NCBI GenBank assembly: GCA_951230915.1
Contig: OX579639.1
Coordinates: forward strand, 15,252,001-15,316,000
Length of the DNA stretch: 64,000 nt
Reading direction: 5' to 3'
DNA from: Antitrichia curtipendula
Lineage: Eukaryota > Streptophyta > Bryopsida > Hypnales > Leucodontaceae
The stretch's first letter is position 1. Every line of letters starts with the position of its first letter. A model generated the notes under the pieces. The model had not been told where the DNA came from. It made no database searches and worked only from the letters and a program-made list of their open reading frames with translations. Below, in pieces: positions 12,951 to 24,675 of this stretch. A program made the position numbers and the translations under genes.

Positions 12951-14769
12951 ATCTAAATCTAGATGATTCAAATCTTGTGGTCCTTCAATCCCTTGTGCTA
13001 ATTGACTTGGTGGAGTTGCCTTCTTATGAAACACCCAACAATTTCAAATTAAAAAAAACATACAAAGTACTTATTGTAAGTAAAAAAAATATGTTTCACA
13101 AGTTGTGAATACAATTAAAAAGAAGTTTAGGATATTATGATGGGATACTAGAATACGAGATAATTGAACTTGAGAGGATCCATCTTGACTGAGGTGCACT
13201 TGGAATGTGTGTAGGATACATTTCACTTTTGATGCACCTAGTGCTCTAATCTTCCAACCTTAAAAACTCATTATGGAAAAACGATTCAAGTACTACAAAA
13301 TCAAAGGTGATGTTTTTGTGCATAAGTTAAAATTACAAGTGTTTGATATGCATCAAGGAGCTTTTAAAAAAACAAGCTATAGATATAAAATTTCATTTTC
13401 ATTTTTATTTTCCTTCATCAATATGATAACTCTATGGTATGTGATTTTGGTAGTTTTTGTAAACCTATAACTTTTGATCATCAAGCCTATAATACATGTT
13501 TGCACTCATGTTGAAGTTTATCCAAAATGACATATAAGTTCATGCAAATACAAATGTATACAAGCATGCTTGCGGTACTCCATAAGGATTGTCACAATAT
13601 ATAATTGTAAAAATTCATCTTTTTAGCATAGATTAGATTACAAATCTTATTGTAAAAGCATGATTTTAATATAGCTTTACTTGCTTCTAGATGTAATATG
13701 GAAGTATATCAAAAAATTGCTATTAATTGATTAAAGTTGTTAGTATGATTCCTATAGTACACATTTAGGACTATGTCACAGTGTGAATTTTTAATTCAGT
13801 AATAAAAAAAGAATATAAATATTTAATAGAAAGTGTTTATTATGGACTCTACTGATTTGTGATGTTTTAATAATCAATTGTAGTATTTTACAACATGACA
13901 TGTTGTATGTATCTATTTATTATTATTTTCATGATCCTCTCAAATATTATAAAGAGGGGCTACATCTAAAAGGACTTCAAAATTGAAGATTTTTTGAAAT
14001 TGAAATTTGAAACATAAAAAATAAATTGTAAGATAGTAGACAAATAAAAAATTCATGATAAAATTCTTATATATACAGGTTTATTTTCCATTGATATGAT
14101 ATCACGTACTAAATTTTAATAAATTAAAAAAAAAAAATTAAGGATTTTACACATTTTAATTTATAAAAATGATATGATTGATTATTTTTAATAAAAAATA
14201 ATGTTCTTGAAAAATAAATTTCATTTTATTTGTAAAGTATGACATTTAAGAATTCTTTTCAATTGTTGATTCCTTTGGTTCTTGACTGAGGTACCTCAAG
14301 CATGCTTGTACCCAAGTTCATGATAAATGTTGTCAAACAATGTCAATAGTTGTTGATAAATATTGTCAAACATTGTCGTGAACAAATGTCAATTTTCTCA
14401 TCATTCTTTCATAATTTAGTTTTTATTCACAAGAATGATAAATGATAGTTTTCTATAGTGTGAAATTTTAGTGGACTTTAACTTATAGATTCACATGGTG
14501 TAGCACAATGAATTTATCCACTATTCTATTTCTACATTTGTGACCATCTTGAAGGCTACAAAGTAAGTTTTCTTCATTAATTATTCGATAGCTTGAAACC
14601 TCACATTTTATCGCTGGTATGATCGTATGGATACTTGGATAGTAGTCTTCTAGACAAGTTGCATTACATTTAGTGAAGTTGCCATCATTAATTGACCACG
14701 TACCCTTGCCAAGTAAGGTGCACATATGATACAAACAAATGTCAATTTCCTTGCAGAATCACACACACA

Positions 14770-14775
<6 letters not shown>

Positions 14776-14826
<51 letters not shown>
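14776..14826. repeat. (TA)n microsatellite
   Basis: An uninterrupted run of about 25 TA units, preceded by a short CA tract. The overlapping ORFs that read IYIYIY are artefacts of this run. Confidence 0.95.
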
Positions 14827-14830
<4 letters not shown>

Positions 14831-15836
14831 GGTCAATTCATGCTCACCATTTGTATGGCAAATTACTCATTACTGGTTAGTAATTTAGTTCTCAATGAGT
14901 TCTTTGGTAATTTAATGGAGGAAGCATTGAGTTTGAGTATCCTTATCTAGCAATATAAGTTGATGTATTCCATTAGATAGATGTTGGTATATTTAGGATT
15001 CCTGTTGGAATATTGTGATGTATGGCAAGTGAAAATAAGACTACACTCCAAAGCCATGGAAAAGCTTGATCAATGCTTTCTTGTCATTGAAAAAGAATCA
15101 CATAATGCTCATTATAGGTGTTCATTTCTAGACCCTATAATCATGAAGGTGAAGTGGTACGAACTTTAATTTATTATAGTTTGTAACCTTGTTTTGATAC
15201 TTTAATTTGTATGTTTCAAGTAGAAGTCATTATCTATATGTTTGGTTCTTAAATTACAATTGTAATGGAATAGTTCCTAAGAAAATGATATGGCTTTTCA
15301 TAATATAATCTCTTTTTTAAAATAATCATGCTAAGGTTCTAAGAACTAATAAGGGGGGATACTCCAAATCCAATACAAACTTTGCAAATTGTGAACATCA
15401 AGCAATCATAAAAGTTCTCTTGGTCTTACTTTTGAAAAAAAAAATTGATAAATTTCAATTCTACTGAACATCTACTTAAAAGGTCTAATCAATCAATCTG
15501 AGTTTGGTACATAATGTTTTATTTTGATACTGTATTTTGTTTCAAGGTGATTTTTTTTGTCTTGTTGGGATCTATTATGATGGCATCATCAAGGCCTTTG
15601 CATTGTTTTTGAAATGGTATTTTAGGTTGCTACTCATAGCCTAAAAAACACAACAAATTTATTGGCCAAAATGGATAAGCTAATGATGAGGTATGTTGGA
15701 ATTTTCAAATTTAGCCTACTAGATTACTATCAAGTTTTTAAAAACTTATGCAATATATATTTGCTATCTTATGACTAAATGGATGTCTTATGCTAACCAT
15801 CCCCAAGCTCTTTGCATAATCAAATTTATATAAGCT

Positions 15837-16049
15837 TTGAAGCAAGCTATGTTAGAATGGCAAAAGTCAAGATTTATTGTTGTGAAAACACATGCCATGT
15901 TGCATTTCAATGACTGCATCCATCAATTAGGGCTCCCCAATGAGTATAGTACAAATATATGTGAACAAATGCACATTAACCTAATGAAGATTGGATATAG
16001 AGCTAAAATAAAAGACAATCTATTCCTTACAATAGATCACAATGCATAA
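15837..16049 (+). pseudogene. Possible Plavaka/CACTA-type transposase relic
   Basis: A 70-codon ORF reads KTHAMLHFNDCIHQLG, then LPNEYSTNICEQMHINLMKI, then GYRAKIKD. This pattern (a histidine-rich start, LG.P..YST...E..HI.L.K..YRA) resembles the conserved C-terminal part of Plavaka-like CACTA transposases, where ..YST...E..HIDLAK..YRA is typical. Only this piece is readable. Sequence further right (about 16840-16990) can be read in pieces as a possible continuation but is full of stops. The assignment rests on memory of the family pattern and is tentative; a chance likeness is possible. Confidence 0.3.
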
Positions 16050-17856
16050 TTAAAAGCTAGTTGCCATGCAAGTTGCAAGACATTATGGAGGGGTTTGATA
16101 ACATGAGACAAAGTAGAAGTATACTCCACTAAACCAAGTAAGTATTCAATCATTGAATCATTTAAAAGTTTTATCATTCTTTGAACTTAATAATGCTTTT
16201 GAAATTGGCTAGAATTTTGCATGTATTTTAAAGAAATAAAAAGTGGTTGGAAATTAGTAAGTTCTTAAATTCAATCTAACTTTAAATTATTGGTATATTG
16301 TGGATATTAAGGTTATGGAAATAGGTCTTAATGTTCTATGAGGAGCAAAAGTCAACTTGCAAAGCTCATAGAATGTGGCTTCACATTTGACTCTACACAA
16401 TTTTTTATACCCAAAAGTGCTCAAAAGTCAAAACTTCATTTGTGAGAAACTAAAGCTACAACCAACTTCTATAAAACTTTAAACACTTACAAAACTAAGA
16501 ACAATTTTACAAGTAAAAAAGTATGATTCTCACAAGTTCAAGTTTGTTAGTGCAACTTTGTTACAATAGATATTCAATTTTAGCAAGGTTGGGTTGCAAT
16601 TAGTGTATATTACAACTTCTATTATGTTTTCAATCAATAAAGAATGCATATAAGTTGATAATTAATTTTTTGATATAAACATGTACTTCATGTCTTTACC
16701 TCTTTGTCCATTCCAACAAGTCCCAGTGAACGATTCGATACTATGTTATAATATGTACATCCCACGAACACCTATTGTAATTCATCATGGTATAGTAGCA
16801 TCACTATACAGTGAATGGACACACCTAGTGAGCTTGAATTGACGTTTAATGGGCAACTACAATTGATTTTCAAAGCTTCTTTAAAAAATGAAGTACAAAA
16901 TATAATTGTAAAGGATTTAGCATTCCTTGAAATGTATCAAGACGTTCCAATCACTCATCTTAGTAGTTTGGTTCTATGCCCCCAATCCACCTAGAAAACT
17001 ACAAGACCTTAGGCCGCTACTAAATCAAGGAGCAACAATGGTAGAGAAATTTTTAATCCTTCCATGATTTATCATATTTTGAATATTCTACAAATCATTC
17101 AAGTGTTTCCAAATTTTAGTGAGGATGTCAATTTTTTTTAAATGCCTTCAAATTTTGAGCAAGATGAAAATAAGTTGTTTCAATGGATATTTTTGAAAAA
17201 CTCAAATGTCTTATGAAATTCCTCATCAATACTAGTTACAATTCTAATGTATGATTGAATTAATACGAGCAATTATATATTTTTATTTCTCCCAAATCAA
17301 AGTTGCTAACTTGGGGGGGTCAATGTGTAAATAAAATAAAGGGATAGGTGCAAACATCAAGTGTTTTTTAGGGGGGCATTATTATTATTATTATTATTTT
17401 TTTAAAACACGCTATCATTATATAATTTCCTACTTTGGATTATTAGAAAAGGGGATTGCATTAGTTAAAATTCTAATTTGATACGAATAAACGATATGGT
17501 AATTTAGATTTTAAAAAAAAAATTCTACTACAATTTATGTTTTACATTAAATTTTTTTCAAACTTTCTATTCTTTCCTCCACTAATGACTACTTACAACC
17601 AGAGCCTAACAAAAAAGTGTAGTCAATACTACTATTGTATCTTCCATAAAAATTGTCAATAACACTCATTTACTAGGAAGGTATCATATTATTGAATGCT
17701 ATTAATTGAACTTTAGGTTTAGGTCATTTTTACATGATTAATATGAATGATATAGAGATCATTTTTTGATATCAACTTTACTTTAACCTACATTGTTGAT
17801 TCAATTTACATGTCTTCACAATATGCAGTTATGTACAATAATATGTAAGAATTATT
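16050..17856. other. AT-rich sequence, nothing firm
   Basis: Non-coding by eye, with a TTA microsatellite-like run near 17380-17400. It may contain the decayed continuation of the relic at 15837-16049. Confidence 0.35.
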
Positions 17857-17967
17857 TTTGCACTATCATGGTAGTATGAAATCATAGTATGAAATAGAGT
17901 GTAAGAGATATTTTGTTATTTTTGCACAATCATGGTAGTATGAAATGGTAGTATGAAATAGAATGTC
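17857..17967. repeat. Short tandem duplication with TAGTATGAAAT units
   Basis: The string TTTTTGCAC[T/A]ATCATGGTAGTATGAAAT occurs at about 17857 and again about 63 bases later. Each copy is followed by a second TAGTATGAAATAGA unit, so there is a nested small repeat. Non-coding. Confidence 0.7.
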
Positions 17968-18467
17968 CTCATTGTGCTTACAAACGCAATGAGTGAAAAA
18001 AAAAATGTGCATATTATATCTAGTTATGGAGACACAAACAAAACTGAGCTTGTACACCTAAACTCAAACATGCAATACTGTAATTGATGGAAAAACTAGA
18101 AAACAATTGCAATCTTCCACATAAGAGGGAAATGCGACGAGAAATGCATTTTCGTGATTCAAACAAACCCCTACAATTTTGCACTTGCATTGCGATAGAT
18201 ACACACTTGGATCAATGAAAATGGCCAAGAAAAACATGAACATGCAAGCACACGCATGGGCAACATACAATACATCATGCACTGAAATGTAAGCACATGC
18301 AAAGGAGAGGGAGGTGAAATTCAATACCATCTGAGAGCTTGTACAACAACGTTACAGAGCTTGGTGGGACGGTGTAACCTAGTTATGACTATAGGCTGCA
18401 GTTTCATTCTACTAGCAACCTCAATCTCTGAGCAACCCCATCCATCTTGCAGAGTACAACGGAGGGT

Positions 18468-18863
18468 CTATAATTTTGAAGCAAACAGCTCCGCTAGAGG
18501 TGCACACCTAAATCTTTCATCCAAGTCTTTATGCAACACCCACGAACAAGACAATAATAAAAGAGCATGCTCACACATATAAAACATGAAGACCATGTCT
18601 CTCTCCCTCGCTTGTGAGGTACGGCAAGAGATTCCTTTTCTTTTCACTTGAACAAAGTCTGCCACTGCTAAGCACAATGCAGCAAAAACTGTGAGCTCGT
18701 ACACTACATCACACCACTTTGTGCATGTCGCTGTAAGACATGGAAGGAGAGTCATGATTTCCTCGTCATTGATAAACACCTGCACCCAAGAATCTTTAGG
18801 CAGTCGCCCAACCAATGATAACATACAGTCCTGGAGAATTCTAGGCAAGTCTGCGGACTCCAT
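18468..18863 (-). CDS. Hypothetical ORF, 131 codons
   Basis: This is the longest ORF of a stretch (about 18060-19745) that is less AT-rich and more gene-like than its surroundings. The translation starts MESADLPRILQDCMLSL and has no domain I recognise, though its leucine-rich helical character (DEEIMTLLPCLTATC) would suit part of an ARM/HEAT-like protein. Other open pieces lie on the same strand (19312-19494, ending ELWDFKD) and on the opposite strand (19079-19279). It may be one exon of a decayed or intron-split gene. I could not link the pieces by convincing splice sites. Confidence 0.25.
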   Translation of the reverse strand: MESADLPRILQDCMLSLVGRLPKDSWVQVFINDEEIMTLLPCLTATCTKWCDVVYELTVFAALCLAVADFVQVKRKGISCRTSQARERDMVFMFYMCEHALLLLSCSWVLHKDLDERFRCAPLAELFASKL

Positions 18864-19756
18864 GGATGCCTGTGAAACTGCGCCGTTGTAAGATTGTGCC
18901 TAAAGAACGAGCATTGACAAACAAATTGGAAGCAACACAAAATTCAAACTTGGCAACAGTCTTTGTTGTACATAGATTGAGCAATGTCAAATTCCAAAAA
19001 CAAAACCAACTTCAAGGCACAAGCGATTGAGCTTTCTCTGCTGCGCTAAACTCTGTAGCAAAATGCCACACGCAAAATGTGAAGGCGTTTAAAGATATCT
19101 GTGCAATGTACTTGCTCAATTCTGACGTCGCACCGCCCCTGGATTGCACACGCTATACAAATGGAGACTTCATTGCTCCTGGTTTCACCACGGATCTCTT
19201 GAGTCTTGATGACATCGCTTTTGAGGTCCTCCCACGTCCTCTTCCACCGCAGGGATCACGTAAACATTCTGTGACATGATTCATCGCCTCTAACATCTTC
19301 TGGATGCGACATTAATCCTTGAAGTCCCATAACTCAAACGGCCAATCAACGCACCCGCCTTCTTCCAGATGCAACCAAAACATGGCATAAGTGTTGCCAG
19401 CTTGACAGAAGAATGGACTAAGGAGCTTCGGATGCGTGTTGTCGTCTACACGGGAAAACAACTTCATCTTGAAACTCAATGTTATCTTCTTCACAACCCT
19501 AAACCAGTACCTTCAATTCACAATATAGAACAACAACCCTAAATTGAAGACAATGGAAAAGACAAATTGGGCAATCCCCAAACCCCAGAGCGGACCCTAA
19601 ACCTTGAATAACTGGAATGACAAACAAAGGGCTCGGAACAGGAATCGCCAAATTCCAAAATTAAATAATAGCCACCTAAAGCTAGCCAACGTCTACTGTA
19701 GAAATTAGTAAAGTCTATAAAATTATTGAACACTTTGAATGCCACTCACAAGGCAA

Positions 19757-19860
19757 CAACATTTAACCCCTAAAGATTTCTTACTATGTTTTAATCAAAA
19801 CGCTCCAAAACTGCCATTTCTAGGACAAGTATCAAATTTGGTAGTCTAATTTGAGATTGT
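19757..19860. repeat. Fragment of the 6.3-8.0 kb palindrome family
   Basis: The text TAACCCCTAAAG, ACTATGTTTT, AACGCTCCAAAACTGCCATT and GACAAGTATCAAATTT matches in order the inner end of the right arm of the large palindrome (7345-7440). Only about 100 bp are recognisable. It lies directly upstream of the Tc1 pseudogene. Confidence 0.55.
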
Positions 19861-20250
19861 AATGTTGGCAAGTTAATTGAGATCTTTTGATGAGATTTTT
19901 TGCGTACAAGAAGTCAATCCAGTGATCTACCTGTGACTCAGCACATAAGCTGAAATTGTTCTTCCACTGACACATGGCTCATTTGAGAACCACTACACTT
20001 GGTTTTAAAGCATAAGGTTGCTCTTGAGAAAATCAGTACATTTGCTTTGAAGTATGGAGTTTGGATGAACTTTGAGGTTGAGAGGATGCAAAGATGCAAG
20101 TACTTGCTTGGAGTGTATGTTGCTTGTAGACATAGCCTAAAGAATTTGTGAAGAAAAAATCGTGTTTGTCAAAGATATTGTGTATGTGTTGTTAGAAGTT
20201 CTTTGATCAAACTTTGTGAAGTTGTAAGTATTGTTTGATAACTTTGCACC

Positions 20251-21270
20251 ATGACAGGAAGTTATGTGCCAAATGATGTACAAAATATGATAGTTGGTAT
20301 GAGAAAAGTTGGCTTGTCATTGAGTGAAATTGGAGACATTGTAGGGAGACCAAAATCAACAATTTCGAGGGTCTTGAAGAGATTTAGTGTATTTGGCTCT
20401 GTGACGCCGGCAAGTAAATCCGGTAGGCCACAAAAGTTGAGTGATCGAGAGAAAAGAAGGCTCAAAAGAGATCTTAGTACTAATTGTCGTGCTCCTCTAG
20501 CAGAATTGTGCAACAATGTGACACCTTCCATGTGCATGTCAATTTTATGTAAAGAGATTCATGAGCTTGGTGTTAACAATTGCATTGTTGTTAAGAAATT
20601 GTTTTTGAGTGACATGCATAAGGCTAACAAGTTGGCCTTTGCAAAAGAGCACTTGCATTGGACGATTGACAATTGGAACAATGTGATTTGGACTGATGAG
20701 TCATCTTTTGAAGTTGAAAAACAATCTTGCCAAATTCAAGTCTGGTGAGAAGTTTATGAATGCTACAATTGGGATTGCATAGCACCTACATTCAAATATG
20801 GGAGGATTTCAATTATGGTATGGGGTGCTCTGACTGGATCTCCTAAGTCTTATTTGGTGTTAATCCCTCCTAATAGATGCACTGCTACAGACTTTGTAGA
20901 GATAAAATATGAGGGAGCATTGGAGCATTATTATTGGTACCATGACTACTATGAGCACCTCATTTTGATGGAAGATGGTGCACCGATACATCGTAGTAAT
21001 GTACAAAAAGATTGGAGGGAGCAACTTGGATTGAGAAAGCTTGAAGGGCCACCAAATTTTCCTGGCCTCAATTCTATAGAGAACCTATGGAAGCAAATTA
21101 AATATCAAATGCAACAGAGAAGTAGACCACAAAACAAAGACAAAATGTGGACATCAGTCAATTTGGCTTGGGAGGATATACCTCAAGAAAGTATCCAGAA
21201 GTTGATTTCTACAATGCCAAACCAAATGGAAGCTGTGATAGCAGCTAAAGGTGGTAGCACTCGATGGTAG
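20251..21270 (+). pseudogene. Tc1-type (DD34E) transposase, one in-frame TGA
   Basis: A frame of 340 codons, the usual length of a Tc1 transposase, is interrupted only by a TGA at 20746-20748. The N-terminus holds a helix-turn-helix (VGLSLSEIGDIVGRPKSTIS) followed by a GRP-type linker (KSGRPQKLS). Catalytic residues are D149 in IWTDESS, D242 in LMEDGAPIHR and E277 in PGLNSIENLW; exactly 34 residues separate the last two, so it is DD34E. The stop sits after QVW, where Tc1 proteins usually have Arg, which suits a CGA-to-TGA transition. Plant mariner-like elements are normally DD39D, so a DD34E copy is unusual. I found no convincing terminal inverted repeats. Confidence 0.85.
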
Positions 21271-21794
21271 TAGGTGTACTACTTTGCTACAAAATAGTTG
21301 CTAGTGAAAAAGACATATTGTAAATTTCATGTTATAGTAGGCTTCTACATTACTGTAGCTTTCTAATGCTACCTTATTTGACTATATTTGTTCAAGTTTT
21401 AGTTTAATACATGAGTTTTATTTCCTTAGCCTTAAATTTGTATGAAAGAAAATTGAAAAACACATTGTAGCCACATAGAAGAAAATTTTACCTACATAGT
21501 GTGCATCTTTGTAATACAAAAGATGTGAACAATGACGTTTTCTATATGTTTGTGCAATCAAATGTTAAAAAGTCAACACATACATTTTTCAGTTGATTTT
21601 TATGTGAAGCCAAGAAAAGAAAAGAAAATAATTCACCAAAAATAGAGTTCTTATGTTTAGACATTGACATTTCATATGATGGTGAAGGTTCTATAAAGCA
21701 ATACATTTAATAGGATAGTTTTGATAGAATACATTTACAATGGAAATACAAGAAAAATTTGAAAAGCTTCAAAAGGGTTGCAAGACTTTCTAGA
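21271..21794. repeat. Spacer with a degenerate half-copy of the palindromic repeat
   Basis: Within this spacer, about 21535-21650, the text TGCAATCAAAT, CCAAGAA and ATTCACCAAAAATAGAGTT matches the arm of the palindromic elements at 37.7-39.65 kb. The rest shows nothing recognisable. No gene. Confidence 0.5.
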
Positions 21795-22482
21795 GGGTAT
21801 TGTATAGTCAAGTACTGAAAGTTTACAAACTCCGTTTTGGAGCCATTCAAATTTTTTTTACAATGTGCATTATAACTGATATATTTTTTTGTAAGCATAA
21901 TTATTGTTGCATCCTTAAGCAATCATGATCAACCATATCCAAATTTTAGTTTCAAAAAAACAAAACTCCATTTTCAGTGAATTGTTTCATTAAAAATTCG
22001 TGATTTTACATTATTATTGATTGAAAATCATTGGTGATGAGTTTTTAGATTTTAATTGCATAGATTTGTAAGAAACATCTATATGCACATTTTTCCTTCA
22101 ACAAGCATCTCCCCAAAAGCTTCAACATTCCATCTAAAGAGATTTTAATGTTGGAGTGATCCTATCCAAGTTTTGTAAAATATCTATTCCTTTATTGTAA
22201 TTAGATTTTCTATTTGCACTTCACATAGTAACTAATTTTGTACATTTAAGCATGATGGTACAATTACTTTGCCAAAATCAAGTTAAAATATAGAGATATC
22301 CATTTCTTCAAAGTTTGGTCATACGACATTTTTCATTGAACTCTTTATTGGTCATCTTTTTGTTACTCGAGGGGGTGTTTTTTAATATGAAAGATGTGCA
22401 TATGGATGTTCCTTACATATCCATGCAATTGAATTAAAAAAATTCACCACCAAATGTATTCAGTAAAATATCATATAAAATC
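21795..22482. repeat. Palindromic repeat, copy A, left part (interrupted)
   Basis: Starts with GGGTATTGTATAG and runs as one full arm plus part of the second arm of a palindrome (marker strings AGCCATTCAAA, AATTGCATAGATTTG and ATTGTAATTAGATTTTCTAT). At 22482 the repeat stops abruptly at the large hAT element and resumes at 37710. The remainder is 37702-37915, ending TACAATACCC, the inverse of the left end. Without the transposon the copy would be about 890 bp, like copies B and C. Confidence 0.8.
22475..22482. other. 8-bp target-site duplication, left (ATAAAATC)
   Basis: ATAAAATC immediately before the left terminus of the large element, repeated perfectly at 37702-37709. An 8-bp duplication is characteristic of hAT transposition. 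Palindrome copy C carries TATAAAATCA at the equivalent place without an insertion, supporting this as the original target. Confidence 0.85.
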
Positions 22483-22495
22483 CATGGTTGTCATA
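22483..22495 (+). repeat. Left terminal inverted repeat of the hAT element
   Basis: CATGGTTGTCATA pairs with the right terminus CAGGGGTGTCATA (reverse complement of 37689-37701). The two differ at positions 3 and 6 only. Confidence 0.8.
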
Positions 22496-22500
22496 CTGTA

Positions 22501-22560
22501 CGGACGTCCGGTTCGCCCGTCCGTCCGTCCGGGACGTCCGTTAGAGGTCTCACCTGCCCG
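22501..22560 (+). repeat. Left subterminal GTCCG-rich repeat
   Basis: A block built on CGGACGTCCG and CGTCCGTCCG that ends ACCTGCCCG. A related block at 37639-37687, in the same orientation, shares CCGGTTYGCCCGTC, CCGGGACGTCCG and a final TCGCCCG/TGCCCG. The palindromic CGGACGTCCG core means the block can be read on either strand. Position next to the termini suggests transposase-binding or structural function. Confidence 0.65.
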
Positions 22561-22638
22561 ATACAGTCAACACAAAGTTGACTTTATGAAACCAAAAAAG
22601 TAGGCCACGTGGACGCCACGTGGATTTAGGAACATGCA

Positions 22639-22830
22639 GGGCGGGGACTCCAGATAGTGGGGGCGGGGACTCCAGATAGTGGGGGCGGGGACTCCAGTGA
22701 GTGGGGGCGGGGACTCCAGTGAGTGGGGGTCGGGGACTCCAGTGAGAGGGGGCGGGGACTCCAGAGAGTGGGGCGGGGACTCCAAAGAGTGGGGCGGGGA
22801 CTCCTGCGTGGGGGTGGGGACTCCAACGAC
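22639..22830 (-). repeat. GC-rich minisatellite 1 (reads GGGCGGGGACTCC on +)
   Basis: About nine copies of a ~21-22-bp unit with the core GGGCGGGGACTCC on the plus strand, i.e. GGAGTCCCCGCCC on the minus strand. The unit tails vary (AGATAGT, AGTGAGT, AGAGAGT). It lies between the left end of the hAT element and the TATA box of the kinase-like gene. Long ORFs through it are artefacts of the repeat. Orientation is opposite to the other arrays. Confidence 0.9.
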
Positions 22831-22901
22831 TGGGGCGGGAACGTGAGGAGGACGGGGCGTGGACGGCACGTGTCGGAGCGGGTACTTGAGGAGCGAGGGA
22901 A

Positions 22902-22911
22902 CTATATAAAG
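22902..22911 (+). promoter_or_regulatory. TATA box of the kinase-like gene, with leader intron
   Basis: CTATATAAAG follows array 1 and is itself followed by GAGTCCCCGCCC and CTCATTTC. A leader intron is likely at 22985-23067 (donor TAT|GTGAGT, acceptor TTGCAG|AGG), ending 27 bases before the ATG at 23095. The same TATA-plus-CCCCGCC[C]-plus-CATTT arrangement precedes the RING-like gene. Confidence 0.6.
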
Positions 22912-23094
22912 CGAGTCCCCGCCCTCATTTCTTTGCCAAGTCCGCGCCCTACGCCTCACACACTAGTTTGTCCCCACGGCCTATGTGAGTGAGTTTGGTG
23001 GGTGGTGGGCTTGGCCCTCATATGTGACCCGGTTTTTTTCAAATTTTTGGGGCTTTTGTGCTTGCAGAGGCCCATTGAACAATTTCTTTTCGTT

Positions 23095-24675
23095 ATGGCG
23101 GGGGAAGGGAGTGCATCGGCGGAGAAACGTCCTATGTTTGTAGATTTAGATGATGTCGGTGAGATGGTAATTCCATCCACGGACAACTTGATGGCCTCAG
23201 GTTCATCGAACCCTTCTTCATCAAGCCAAAAGAAACGCAAGAAAGCACTCAATCCCCATATGCCTCCACATGAATTCATAGTTGAAGGGAGAGCAATAGT
23301 TGTGGTGTTCTACACTCGTCGCAGTACGACTATGTTGACCAGGGAGTATGTGGCGCTCAACGAAGAAGGGTACCACAAACTCACGAGGGACCTACGAACG
23401 GAGCTGGAGTCAAAGTTTGAAGCATCTGAGAAATTCAACAATTTCTCCGATTATTGGTTGCACCAAGACTGGCTGGATAAACAGGTGGTTGCCTTCACAA
23501 CCAATATAGTGTCAAATTGGTGTTACCACATGGGGAAGAAAGAAGATGGTAGCGATTGGGACACACAAAATAAAGAGGTGGTTGCAAAGTTGAAAATCAT
23601 TCAAAACTTTGCTCAACAATTTTCTTCATCACGTAAGAAAAAGCAAGCACCTTGGAAAGCGACAATTGAAGACACCATAATAGCTCATTGTGTTAGTGGA
23701 ACATTCAAGTGGCTTGAAAGTTCAGTAAAAGTCATCCCCATGCCATAACAGAGTGCCGTTGGTTCATATGGGACCGTGAGGAAGGTGATGCTTACAAAAC
23801 TTCAGAGCATTCCTAGTTGGATATTTTTTGCTGGGAAGAGCTTGAAAACCACGAATGAAAAGGAGAAGCGCCAAGGAATCATCAATGAGGCGGGCGGGTG
23901 TCCAGTGAGACATCCTGGCATCATTCAAATTGCGTACCTCTACCCTAAAACGATGGAAGGCTACACGTTATGGTGGAATGGAGGCTCTCTAATTTCTTTC
24001 TTATCCAAATACAATTCGAAAGTAAGCGAAACATTGGATGTCGATGAGATTAAGCATGAACAAGGTACAGGGTTGACAAAAGAGGAGTTTACATGGGTTG
24101 CAACTTACCGACGGAACCGAGTGAACTTGGCACTCTCTTTGCTTGTCATTGTGGGGAAATGCCACGATGCGCAGTACATGCACAACGACATCACTCCATC
24201 CAATATTTTGCTCCATTTTGATGATTATAAAGAGCACACGGTGTATATAGGGATATGTGATTGGGGACTTTCTAGACGAGATGTAGAGAAGGAGCCGTCA
24301 AGGTATGGCTTTCCCAACAAGGACATCCTAGTGAAGGAGAAGAGAATGCGAAGGTTTGCAGCCCCTGAATTGTTTTATATATACGGAGAGCAAGGTTCGG
24401 CAAATTCAATTGAGGCCATGCAAAAAATGTATTTGTATTCCATGGCAGCTGATGCATATGTGGCCGGATGGATAGCAGCACAAATTTGGAAGGAAGAGTG
24501 GGACTCCAAATACTTTACAACGAAGAATCCAGAGCAGTATCAGAACCTCAGGATCAAATTGGAAAGCCTTGTAAAAGAGGATGTGAGTGAAAGGGCGTCA
24601 GTGCCAGATGTTCTCGACGCATTGAAGAAGGCCCCCCACTGTTGGACTATGCCAGAATGTTGTTATCGTATATAG
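23095..24675 (+). pseudogene. Protein-kinase-like cargo gene, one in-frame TAA
   Basis: A frame of 527 codons from ATG 23095 (MAGEGSASAEKRP), broken only by TAA at 23746-23748, which could come from CAA. Residues 1-217 are a Ser-rich start and a domain I do not recognise. Residues ~221-520 are kinase-like: glycine loop GSYGTVRKV, Lys248 in AGKSLK, Glu265 in a candidate C-helix, catalytic loop HNDITPSNIL (H363, D365, N370), CDWGLSR replacing DFG (D389) and AAPEL (E425). The catalytic Asp residues are kept, so the fold may have been active before the stop. The stop lies just before the glycine loop, so the two halves could still act apart. The start 23002 (GTG) was rejected because it lies inside the leader intron. 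Kinase class unknown. Confidence 0.65.

Noticed and set aside
14692..14950. ORFs reading IYIYIY
   Set aside because: Translation of the (TA)n run.
20100..21500. Terminal inverted repeats of the Tc1 element
   Set aside because: I looked on both sides of the pseudogene and found no matching inverted ends with TA duplications; only the coding part is claimed.
22567..22992. Long ORFs on both strands across the GC-rich arrays (also 26598-27158, 31782-32498, 36897-37130)
   Set aside because: They only translate tandem repeats whose unit happens to lack stops; they shift frame with unit length and have no conserved start or domain.
23720..23760. Tiny intron removing the TAA in the kinase-like gene
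   Set aside because: A GT...CAG pair exists around it but the intron would be only about 27 bases, too short for plant splicing.
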